Of a DNA stretch of 33,402 nt, positions 1 to 7,900 are shown one piece after another; positions within the stretch are counted from its first letter, which is position 1; each line of letters begins with the position of its first letter. The stretch is from Aureispira sp964404215. Its GTDB lineage: Bacteria; Bacteroidota; Bacteroidia; Chitinophagales; Saprospiraceae. A program made the translations under genes and the position numbers. The notes under the pieces were generated by a model. It made no database searches, was not told the DNA's origin, and saw only the letters and a list, made by a program, of their open reading frames with translations. The stretch is from assembly GCA_964404215.1 (NCBI GenBank), contig CAYOJF010000054.1:1-33402 (forward strand), in the 5' to 3' direction.

Positions 1-530
1 CTTCTGTACAGGCGGTATATGTACCTGCGGATGATTTGACGGATCCAGCACCAGCAACTACTTTTGCTCACTTGGATGCTACAACGGTATTGAATCGTAA
101 ATTGGCTTCTTTGGGTATTTATCCTGCAGTAGATCCATTGGATTCTACTTCTAAGATTTTGACTAGAGATATCGTAGGTGCTAAACACTATGATTGTGCT
201 CAAAATGTAATGTTGATTCTACAACGTTACAAAGAGTTACAAGATATTATCGCAATTTTGGGTATGGAAGAGCTTTCTGAAGAAGATAAGCAAGTCGTAC
301 ACAGAGCACGTCGTGTACAGCGTTTCCTTTCTCAGCCTTTCCACGTAGCAGAACAGTTCACTGGTCTAGAAGGTGTATTCGTAGATATTGAAGATACTAT
401 CAAAGGTTTCAATATGATTATGAATGGAGAAGTAGACAAATATCCTGAAGCAGCATTTAACTTGGTAGGTTCTATTGAAGATGCAATGGCGAAAGGAGAA
501 GCGATGCTCAAAGAAGTAGAAGAAGCATAG
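1..530 (+). CDS. atpD: ATP synthase F1 subunit beta, C-terminal part (5' end outside window)
   Basis: This is the catalytic beta subunit of the F1 part of F1Fo ATP synthase, which makes ATP on the cytoplasmic face of the inner membrane. The reading frame is open from base 3 and enters from the left edge, so the Walker A and B region lies outside the window. The visible 175 or so residues begin with the conserved SVQAVYVPADDLTDPAPAT stretch that follows the nucleotide-binding core. They continue with ATTFAHLDATTVL, the DELSEED-type loop (here EELSEED) that contacts subunit gamma, and the RVQRFLSQPF helix. The stop codon is at 528-530. The family is usually about 500 residues, so roughly the last third is present. 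atpC follows 61 bases downstream in the same direction, as is common in Bacteroidota. Identification is secure. Confidence 0.97.
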   Translation, partial: SVQAVYVPADDLTDPAPATTFAHLDATTVLNRKLASLGIYPAVDPLDSTSKILTRDIVGAKHYDCAQNVMLILQRYKELQDIIAILGMEELSEEDKQVVHRARRVQRFLSQPFHVAEQFTGLEGVFVDIEDTIKGFNMIMNGEVDKYPEAAFNLVGSIEDAMAKGEAMLKEVEEA

Positions 531-552
531 TCCTTCTGAATAAAAAACATAC

Positions 553-575
553 TGCCCACCTCCAAGAGGTGGGCA
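553..575 (+). promoter_or_regulatory. Perfect hairpin between atpD and atpC
   Basis: A perfect 10-base-pair stem (TGCCCACCTC with GAGGTGGGCA) closes on a CAA loop. It is G/C-rich in an otherwise AT-rich region and fills the space between the two genes. No run of T follows, so it is not a classical terminator. It could protect the atpD message end, mark a processing site or lower atpC expression. The structure is seen directly; the role is inferred. Confidence 0.6.
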
Positions 576-591
576 ACAATATATATTGATT

Positions 592-840
592 ATGGAATTA
601 AGTATTCTTACTCCTGGCAAAACAGTTTTTGAAGGAAAAGTATCGAGTGTGAAAGCACCAGGTAACAATGGTGGTTTAGAAATTCTGAACGATCATGCTC
701 CTCTAGTTACTTCTTTGTCAGCAGGCAACATTAGTATCAAAACCAGCGATAATCAAAATTTAAGTTTTGAAACATCTGGTGGTTTCTTAGAAGTGCTATC
801 CAACAAAATCTCTATTCTACTAGAAACAGTAGAGGATTAA
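592..840 (+). CDS. atpC: ATP synthase F1 subunit epsilon (short, one-domain form)
   Basis: Epsilon is the small rotor subunit of F1 that joins gamma to the c-ring and, in many bacteria, can inhibit ATP hydrolysis. The ATG at 592 gives 82 residues starting MELSILTPGKTVFEGKV; a TTG two codons upstream is less likely. The sequence has the usual beta-sandwich hallmarks: LTPxxxVFEG near the start, GxLEILxxHAPLVT in the middle, and GGFLEVLxNKISIL near the end. It stops where the beta sandwich ends, so the C-terminal two-helix domain found in E. coli epsilon (about 139 residues) is absent. Short versions are common in Bacteroidota. It lies directly after atpD and before a strong terminator, so it is the last gene of the operon. 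Confidence 0.93.
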   Translation: MELSILTPGKTVFEGKVSSVKAPGNNGGLEILNDHAPLVTSLSAGNISIKTSDNQNLSFETSGGFLEVLSNKISILLETVED

Positions 841-861
841 TCTAAGAGATAGCCTTTTAGT

Positions 862-902
862 AAAAAGTCTTATTAACTTCCAATGAGTTAATAAGACTTT
901 TT
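862..902. terminator. Bidirectional intrinsic terminator between convergent operons
   Basis: A perfect 17-base-pair stem (862-878 with 886-902) surrounds a 7-base loop. The arms begin with five A and end with five T, so each strand has a T tract after the hairpin. It sits 22 bases after the atpC stop and just beyond the end of the leftward operon at 908. It can therefore end transcription of both. Confidence 0.9.
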
Positions 903-907
903 TGTTT

Positions 908-1059
908 TTAGTAGAGCTCTTTCTCGAAAGGATTTTTGATTAGTGGTGTGTTTTTTAAATCAGATATCAATGCAATAGTTGTATTAGAGGATAGATTGTC
1001 TTGTATGTTTAGTCCTTCTAAATTGCCAAATTCACTTTCTTTGAAAACTAGATTTAAAT
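908..1059 (-). pseudogene. Shifted-frame tail of the hypothetical gene at 1060-1410
   Basis: The reading frame of the upstream segment stops at 1060, but the adjacent frame (one base earlier) is open from about 1085 down to a TAA at 908-910. It encodes roughly 55 residues of normal-looking protein, including LVFKESEFGNLEGLNIQDNL and ending NPFEKELY. Its end lies six bases from the terminator hairpin, where one expects the operon's last gene to stop. The two halves rejoin if one T is added in the TTTTATTTTAT run (A4 runs at 1072-1075 and 1077-1080 on the given strand). This is either a sequencing or assembly indel, or a real recent mutation. Confidence 0.6.
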
Positions 1060-1410
1060 CTAAGTCTTTATAAAATAAAATTGTCCTTGCATCTTACAGA
1101 GATCTTCTTTTGTCCAATAAACTAAAATGTATTCACTTGTTGTATACAGTTTTTGTAATAAATGTTTAGAAGTGGGAATATAATTTTTCCAGTCTTCTAA
1201 AGCTGTTTTTACTCCTATTTTAGTCACAGGAATTTCTTCTGATTTATAAACTTTAAGACAATGGATCCAAAAAGATAATTGATCGCTTTTAAGTAGAAAA
1301 GCACTGTTTTGTAAAATAGATAGAAATTCTTTTAACAAAAGATCTTTATCACTGGAAAGAGACCGTATAATATTCGATTGAATATGCTCTAATCGTATTT
1401 TGATATTCAT
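1060..1410 (-). CDS. Hypothetical protein, apparently frameshifted near its C-terminus
   Basis: No family is recognised. The ATG at 1408-1410 starts a 116-residue frame (MNIKIRLEHIQ...) that is mostly helical and Lys/Leu/Ser-rich, with no signal peptide or membrane segment. It lies 33 bases after the small lipoprotein gene and in the same direction as recN, so it is probably the last gene of that operon. The annotated end (FYFIKT) looks artificial because good coding sequence continues in the adjacent frame to 908. Restoring one base would give a protein of about 165 residues. The frame and position are seen; coding status is moderately sure. Confidence 0.6.
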   Translation of the reverse strand: MNIKIRLEHIQSNIIRSLSSDKDLLLKEFLSILQNSAFLLKSDQLSFWIHCLKVYKSEEIPVTKIGVKTALEDWKNYIPTSKHLLQKLYTTSEYILVYWTKEDLCKMQGQFYFIKT

Positions 1411-1443
1411 TCTAGTAGATATTTTACATAATTATAGCTTTTC

Positions 1444-1821
1444 CTATTTCGATAAGATGATATTATTCACCACCATAGATTTACAAGTACCTTCTGTAAT
1501 CTGCATTCCCTCTATTGTAGCTGGAGTATTTATACTAATTCTAGGGGTGTCTAATTCTGATAAAGAAGTATTACTAGAAAAGAAGCGTTTATAGGATGTG
1601 GTGATTGTTTCCTCTGTGAATGTGAACTGAAAGACAACGAGTAGTTCATACTCAAGTGTATCAATCTTAATTACAGTAGCTTCTCTACTAAATGGGCTGT
1701 ACTCGCAAGGACCGCCAACACGATCATTAGGGTTTCTACCATCTTGTTGGTTTTGACAACTATTGAAGTACAATAAGACACTACTCAAAAATAAAAGAAG
1801 GGTCGATTTGAACAACTTCAT
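1444..1821 (-). CDS. Small hypothetical lipoprotein
   Basis: The 125-residue product begins with a short basic stretch (MKLFK), a hydrophobic core (STLLLFLSSVLLYF) and a lipobox-like NSC at residues 20-22. It is therefore probably cut by signal peptidase II and lipid-anchored in the periplasm or outer membrane. The mature part starts with a flexible QNQQDGRNPND segment, then a GGPCEYSPF motif and alternating strands (YELLVVFQFTFTEE). A pair of cysteines (GGPC and EGTC) may form a disulfide. It starts 17 bases after the recN stop, so it is likely co-transcribed with it, but nothing links it to DNA repair. No named family was recognised. Confidence 0.7.
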   Translation of the reverse strand: MKLFKSTLLLFLSSVLLYFNSCQNQQDGRNPNDRVGGPCEYSPFSREATVIKIDTLEYELLVVFQFTFTEETITTSYKRFFSSNTSLSELDTPRISINTPATIEGMQITEGTCKSMVVNNIILSK

Positions 1822-1838
1822 AATTCAGATTTGAGTCA

Positions 1839-3503
1839 TTATTGAACACCAACTCCTAGTAAATCTCTAGCATTCTGTTTGGCAAATTCTGAAGGAGGAT
1901 TGCCACTTAACATTTTAGCAATTTCTAGTACACGTTCTTCTAAATCAAGTTCCTTGATAGAAGTAGTTGTTTTGTTTCCAGTTACTTTTTTGTGTACGAA
2001 ATAGTGGACATTGGCTCGAGCTGAAATCTGAGGAGAGTGTGTAATAGAAATGACTTGATGAGCCTCGGCTAACTCTTTGAGGATAATTCCCATCTGCAAA
2101 GCTACTTCACCAGATACCCCAGAGTCAATTTCATCAAAGATAAGGGTCGGTAAAGTCATAGCACTGGCGACTAATGATTTGATACAAAGGGCAAGTCGAG
2201 ACATTTCTCCTCCAGAGGCAACGCCTTTAATTTCTTCTAAACGGCTGCCTTTGTTTGCTGCAAAAAGAAAACGAAGTTGATCGATACCCGTTGCCAAAAA
2301 TTCATTGGCAGGCTTTATTTCTACCTCCAATCGAGCATGAGGCATCGAGAGTTGAGTCAGTAGTTTTTTAATCGCTTTTTCAAATTTTGCGGTTACTTTC
2401 TGACGGTTGGTAGAGAGCTGTTGCCCATGTTTAGTCAAGGTGATTTCTTGTTTTGCAATCTCTTTTTGGAGGGTTTCTATTTGATTACTAATATCTTCAA
2501 ATCCTCCCAATCGTTGCTGTAAGTCTTCTTGGATTTCGATTAGTTCAGCATCTGTTTGTACACTGTGCTTTGTCAGTAAATTATAGAGCATAGAGAGGCG
2601 TTCCTCTATTTCTTGGATACGCTCTTCATCATGTTCTGTTTCTTCTGCTATGACTTGAAACTCATTGCCAATTTCTTGCAATTCGAGCAGCATGGAATCA
2701 AATCCATCGAGTAATTTTGGTAGATTAGGATGACAATCTACCAAACGGACAATTGAATTAGATAGATCTGTCATTTGATTGGTAATACAATTCTCATCCT
2801 CGGTCAAGTGCATGGCAGCACCTCCCAAAACGCGTTTTATCTCTTCTGCATTACTCAATCTTTTTTGTTCTGCTTCTAATGCTTCTATTTCACCTGTTTC
2901 TAGTGTAGCTTCTAGTAACTCAGTAAGCTGAAAATTCAAAAAATCAGTTTCCTTATTAGCTTCTTGAGTTTGTCTAATAAGCCGATTGAGTTCTCGTTGA
3001 TTTTTAGTGTAGGTCTGGAATGTTTGGGTGTAATTAGCAAGAGCTGTTTTATTTTTAGCCATGGCATCAATGACTCTTATTTGAAACGAAGTATCATGGA
3101 TATCATGGGTGTCAAATTGTTGATGTAAGTCAATCAACTGATTGCTCAATGCTTTCAAAACATCTAATCGAACGGGAGTATCATTAACAAATGCTCTTGT
3201 TTTGCCAGAAGTACTGATTTCTCTACGAATATAAGTCTCTTTCTCGTAATCTAAATCATGGGTCTCAAAGAAGGATTGTAGTTGGTAAGGAGCGATATCA
3301 AATATAGCTTCTACAATACATTTTTTATCAGCCTGATAGAGCACTTTAGTATCGGCACGCTTGCCCATTATTAGCCCTAAAGCTCCTAGCATAATGGATT
3401 TTCCAGCACCAGTTTCTCCAGTGATAATGGTTAGGTTATCTGAAAAATTTATATCGAGTTGCTCGATTATCGCGTAGTTCTTGATAGAAAGGGAGCGAAT
3501 CAT
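1839..3503 (-). CDS. recN: DNA repair protein RecN
   Basis: RecN is an SMC-like cytoplasmic ATPase that gathers broken DNA ends for RecA-dependent double-strand-break repair. The 554-residue protein has the family's usual length and layout. A Walker A motif GETGAGKS lies at residues 29-36, followed by LGLIMGKRAD. A long, Glu/Gln-rich coiled coil fills about residues 150-380. The ABC-type signature GVASGGEMSR is at 427-436, and Walker B LIFDEIDSG has Asp457/Glu458, followed by the switch-histidine segment ISITHSPQISA. The start at 3503 (MIRSLSIKNYAI) matches other RecN proteins. It sits inside a leftward operon with two hypothetical genes upstream (66 bases) and a lipoprotein 17 bases downstream. 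No LexA-like box was recognised. Confidence 0.97.
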   Translation of the reverse strand: MIRSLSIKNYAIIEQLDINFSDNLTIITGETGAGKSIMLGALGLIMGKRADTKVLYQADKKCIVEAIFDIAPYQLQSFFETHDLDYEKETYIRREISTSGKTRAFVNDTPVRLDVLKALSNQLIDLHQQFDTHDIHDTSFQIRVIDAMAKNKTALANYTQTFQTYTKNQRELNRLIRQTQEANKETDFLNFQLTELLEATLETGEIEALEAEQKRLSNAEEIKRVLGGAAMHLTEDENCITNQMTDLSNSIVRLVDCHPNLPKLLDGFDSMLLELQEIGNEFQVIAEETEHDEERIQEIEERLSMLYNLLTKHSVQTDAELIEIQEDLQQRLGGFEDISNQIETLQKEIAKQEITLTKHGQQLSTNRQKVTAKFEKAIKKLLTQLSMPHARLEVEIKPANEFLATGIDQLRFLFAANKGSRLEEIKGVASGGEMSRLALCIKSLVASAMTLPTLIFDEIDSGVSGEVALQMGIILKELAEAHQVISITHSPQISARANVHYFVHKKVTGNKTTTSIKELDLEERVLEIAKMLSGNPPSEFAKQNARDLLGVGVQ

Positions 3504-3569
3504 AATTCTATGAGTTATTTTCTTAAAATTTTGAGTACATAAGCGTAATATAGCATGCTCTAAAAAAGC

Positions 3570-4238
3570 TTAGAGCTCTGACCATACTAGCAGATTAGGC
3601 GGGAGTTGAGCGATTGTTTTGATCTCCTTTTGCAAGGTATAATATTTGAACCAAATTACTTGACTATTTTCTAGTTTCAAAACTAGAATTTTTCCATTTC
3701 TTAGGTAGAGCATGCAGTTTTGCTCCAAAAGATAATCTTTCCCAAATAAAGCTTCTATTTCCTTTTGACTTTTATGCACAAAGTCATAGTTAGCAAAACC
3801 CGTATAGCTGACTTTGGATCTAATTCCCAATAAGGTTTCATTATTGGTAGTGATATAACGGTCTTTGGCGGTACGCCAAGGCTTGTAAGTAAGAAAACTA
3901 ATTAATGTCTCTGAAGAACTGAATTGTTCTAATGGATCTTTGATTAATATTTTATCTCCTTGCTCGTTGATTGACTTAAGTAGTCCCTTAAAGGTCCCGT
4001 AACTATATTGTATGTCGCCTTTCTTGGGGATAGGTAAGTATTTTTTAGACAACTTACTCCCTTTGTTGAGAAAACGAAGTTCTTTTTTTACTGCGTAAAA
4101 GTTGATGGGGTTTTCTAGATATTCTATCAGGTGTTGTTCTGGTAGAATAGGAGAAGAGGTAGTAAAACTACTTGCCATGCCTAGTAAGCTTATGACACAA
4201 AAAAAATAGAGTAGCCGAGAAGAGATAATGTAAATCAT
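3570..4238 (-). CDS. Hypothetical exported protein
   Basis: The 222-residue product has a likely cleavable signal or a membrane anchor at the N-terminus (SSRLLYFFCVISLLGMASSF, about residues 6-25). The rest is soluble and rich in Lys, Leu and aromatic residues, with no recognisable motif. It begins 12 bases after the stop of the 190-residue gene and ends 66 bases before recN, which suggests one transcript. A short inverted repeat (GCTCTAA with TTAGAGC, 3557-3576) overlaps the stop codon. Function is unknown; export is a prediction from the N-terminal hydrophobic segment only. Confidence 0.7.
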   Translation of the reverse strand: MIYIISSRLLYFFCVISLLGMASSFTTSSPILPEQHLIEYLENPINFYAVKKELRFLNKGSKLSKKYLPIPKKGDIQYSYGTFKGLLKSINEQGDKILIKDPLEQFSSSETLISFLTYKPWRTAKDRYITTNNETLLGIRSKVSYTGFANYDFVHKSQKEIEALFGKDYLLEQNCMLYLRNGKILVLKLENSQVIWFKYYTLQKEIKTIAQLPPNLLVWSEL

Positions 4239-4250
4239 ATTCGATAGAGA

Positions 4251-4823
4251 TTATTTTTTATCTGGATTCATATCAATAATACCATTGATATTGCCATCGA
4301 CTACTACAAAAATAGCATTGAAAATAGGAGCATTGCCATAGGAGTCATCATTCCAAGTATGATCATGGAGATTCATAAATAAATCCAATACCTCTTTATT
4401 GGCATTTTTGTCCACAAGCATCATAGTGGTGCGACGTGGAATAGAGACAAGCATTGCTTTTGCTTTTAGTAAGCGTTGAGCTTCTATCAAGTGGTCTTTG
4501 GCTAGTATTTTTTCACTAGCAAAATCATTGCCAGAAGCGGTTAGGACAAGTCCTCCAAATTGTTCTATTTTAACTTCTTCAAAATGGGAGGGAATCGTAA
4601 ATAGATTATCATGAGCATCATTAATGAGCTGATTGACATCTTGCCCTTTGACGTCTTCTTCTGTCAAGAAAATAAACTCTTTGTCTGTACTATAACCAAA
4701 TCCTAAAACTAATTCAGGAGATTCAGGAGAACCAATCAAAACTTGATGCAAAACACCTGCTTTGATACCTGCCCAATCACCTGGTTTGAGAATGGGATAA
4801 ATTTTATTACTCGTTTCTTTCAT
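4251..4823 (-). CDS. Conserved hypothetical cytoplasmic protein (possibly DUF1444/YtpQ-like)
   Basis: The 190-residue protein starts MKETSNKIYPILKPGDW and has no signal peptide or membrane segment. Its C-terminal half contains LVSIPRRTTMMLVDKN, then a helical FMNLHDHTWNDDSYGN segment and the hydrophobic strand FNAIFVVVDG. From memory this resembles the 'V-(P/S)xR-(D/T)xxxxxD' region of DUF1444 (B. subtilis YtpQ), but the match is weak and was not tested. It is the first gene after a good Bacteroidota-type promoter and heads the leftward operon that includes recN. No catalytic residues can be named. Confidence 0.7.
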   Translation of the reverse strand: MKETSNKIYPILKPGDWAGIKAGVLHQVLIGSPESPELVLGFGYSTDKEFIFLTEEDVKGQDVNQLINDAHDNLFTIPSHFEEVKIEQFGGLVLTASGNDFASEKILAKDHLIEAQRLLKAKAMLVSIPRRTTMMLVDKNANKEVLDLFMNLHDHTWNDDSYGNAPIFNAIFVVVDGNINGIIDMNPDKK

Positions 4824-4845
4824 TTGTTTATTTTTTATCGTGATA

Positions 4846-4878
4846 CAAAATTACAAAAATATGTTGCATTTAAACAAA
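4846..4878 (-). promoter_or_regulatory. Bacteroidota-type promoter of the recN operon
   Basis: On the minus strand, TTTG (4875-4878) is separated by 21 bases from TAATTTTG (4846-4853), which matches the -33 TTTG / -7 TAnnTTTG consensus of the Bacteroidota primary sigma factor. The predicted transcript would start near 4840, giving a leader of under 20 bases before the ATG at 4823. A second -7-like TATTTTTG overlaps just upstream. Confidence 0.55.
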
Positions 4879-4910
4879 TTGTTTTAAAAAACTTGTGGAT
4901 ATGAAAATGT

Positions 4911-4946
4911 AAAAAAAACGCTCTTGCTATTCATAGCAAGAGCGTT
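4911..4946 (-). terminator. Intrinsic terminator of the CUB-repeat gene
   Basis: A perfect 14-base-pair stem (4917-4930 with 4933-4946) closes on a 2-base loop and is followed on the minus strand by eight T (the A run 4911-4918). It lies 30 bases after the stop of the giant gene at 4977 and upstream of the promoter at 4846-4878, which insulates the two units. Confidence 0.9.
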
Positions 4947-4976
4947 AGATCTATTTAGAGCATATTTGATAAAAAA

Positions 4977-7900
4977 TTAATCTTTTATCAAAATTACTTT
5001 TTTGTAGTTGGTTTCCTGTTCAGTAGTTAAGCGAACAAAATAGACCCCACTGGCAAAATCAGCCAGTTGTAGTTGTAGTCTTTGTTCGTTGGTAGACTGT
5101 TGCAATAATAATCGACCATCTTCCCCATATACCATAATCTGCATAGGAGTGGATTGGCTACGTTCTATCGTTAACCAGCCTGTAGTAGGGTTAGGGTAAA
5201 GCTTGATTTGCTCTTCTAGTACTACAGGATTGACGGTAGTGATATTACAAACCTTAACGCGAGTTGTTGCAGTAGTACTATCTGTACAGTTGTTGTTGTC
5301 CGTATAGGTATAAGTCAAAGTATTATTACCTAGTGTTGCCATACGAGGAGAGAATTGGTTGCCAGAGACACCCGAACCACTCAAAATACCTCCTGTACTA
5401 GGGATAGTATTGACCATAACAGTAGTAACCGTATCACAGTAAGCCGTATCTAAACCTACAATTTGAACATTTGGTAATGGATTAACCGTTAAGTTGAGTA
5501 CTAAAATACTATCACAACCATTACTAGCAAAGATACTATCTGTATAAGAACCAGCTGTAGTATAAGTATTTCCTTGCCAAGTATAACTGTCTCCCTGACA
5601 GATACTCGCACTAGTACTTAGGACAAGAGCAGGAACCACACTGACGTTAAGACTAGCGGCATTGCTACAGCCATTGTTATCAGTATAATTATAAGTGATG
5701 GTGTGAGTACCACTGCCTGCTAAACTTGGATCAAAGGTACCATTGATCACTCCTGCTCCTGAGTAGGTACCTCCAATAGGCGTACCAGTGCCAATTAGAT
5801 TAATAGGGTTATGAGAGAAACAATAGAAACTGTTCAGTCCAGCTAGTTGAACCACTGGCAGTGGATTAACGGTTAGGTTGAGTGTCAGAATACTATCACA
5901 GCCATTAGCGGCAGGTCGTGTTACTTGATAGGTGCCTGCATTCGTATAGGTATTCCCTTCCCAACTATAGCTATCACCTTGACAGATACTAGCAGCTACA
6001 TTGCTACTGCTAGTTGGCAATATTGTAGTCGAATCTGTAACAGTACCAATACAGTTATTGCTGTCGGTTATACTATATGTAATAATGACGGTTCCAGTTC
6101 CTGCTAAGCTAGGGTCAAATATATTCCCATTGATACCTGCCCCTGCATAAATTCCATTGGCTGGGCTACCTCCTGTTAGTGGAATTGCTCCTTGATTAAT
6201 ACAATAGTTACTATTGATACCTGTTAGAGAAACAACAGGGTTTTGATTAACCGTTAGGTCGAGTATCAATATACTATCACAACCTGTACTTGCAGTAATC
6301 GTGTCTCTATAGATTCCAGATGTCGTATAGGTGTTCCCTTGCCAAACATAATTAGTTCCTTGACAGACGGATACAGGTAAAGTAGTAGTTGTACTCGGGA
6401 AAACAGTCACATTGATAGCCGCACTATTGCTACAGCTATTATTATCTGTGTAACTGTATGTAATGGTATGTACTCCTACACCCGCTAGGCTTGGATCAAA
6501 TGTATTACCTGAAACCCCTGTGCCAGTATAGACTCCTCCACTTGGGCTACCACCAGATAACACAACAGGGCTAGAGCTAGGACAATATACTGTATTGTTT
6601 AGTCCGCTTAGTTGAACATTTGGTAGGGGGGTGACCGTTAGGTTGAGTGTCAGAATACTGTCGCAACCATTCATAGCTGTTAGGGTATCAAAATAAGTAC
6701 CAGCTGTGGTATAGATATTTCCTTGCCAACTGTAGTTATCTCCTTGACAGATAGCAGCACTGCTATTACTGCCACCACCACTGATAACATTGAGGGTAAC
6801 ACTAGCGGTATTACTACAGCCATTATTGTCTGTGTAGTTATAGGCGATTATATGCGTTCCATTCCCTGCTAAACTAGGGTTGAATGTTCCATTGATAACT
6901 CCTGGGCCAGAATAACTACCTCCGATAGGACTGCCATTGAGTCCCACAATACCATCAGAAGTGCAGTAAGTACTATTCAATCCTGTCAACTGAACATTCG
7001 GCAGTGGGTTGACCACCAGATTGAGTGTAATAAAACTATCACAAGTATTAAAACTAGAAATAGTATCTAGGTAGGTTCCCGCAATCGTATAGCTAGTGCC
7101 ATTCATTACATAACTCTCCCCTTGACAAATAGTAATATTGCGTGTATCACTAATATTAGGTAATACTGTAATATCAACAGTAGTATCTCCAACACATCCA
7201 CCAGGAGTAGAATAGGTATAAGTAAGTGTAAATGTCCCTACACCAGCTAGACTAGGATCAAACGTATTGTTGCCAGTCACGCCTACACCTGTATAGGTTC
7301 CTCCCGATGGGTTTCCACCGAGTAGTGCCACTGTACTTTGGTTGGCACAAACAGGTGTAAGAGGAGCATGTGTAACAAAATAAGTCTGAGAAGTATCACA
7401 ATTACAGAAGATATTAGCTTCCCATCCTGAACCAGTATTGCTTCCATCAGAACTGAATTGGAAGGTAAGACTACCGTCAGCAGCCGTCGAATTGATATTA
7501 GGAGGTAGGGTTGTCCCTCTATAGGTCCCAATTATAGGAGCTGCAGTACTATTACCATCATAGATGGTCAATCCATCACAACAGCTTTCTGTACTAAAGC
7601 TAGAAAAGATAATTCCTAATTTGGCTCCAGCTGTTGCGGGGAAGAAAGTCTGTGTGCGAGTCTCATTATTTTGGTAGCTACCTGTTCTGTTACCAGAGTC
7701 ATAGAATAAGGTGTTACAAGTAGTAGCAGAAGCTAAGTCTCCTATTTCATAACAGTCTGTTGAAATAAAAATCGCAGCAGAGGTATCACTACTACCATTT
7801 AAGGTCGCAATGGTACGATAGAAACTAGCCGTTAGTTGACTCGTGGTAATAATTGGTGTTGTAGCAGGGAGGTTTGTCCAATTAATATTGTCTGTAGAGG

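Noticed and set aside
366..668. Minus-strand open frames over atpD and atpC
   Set aside because: They are antisense to well-identified ATP synthase genes and have no domain or start context.
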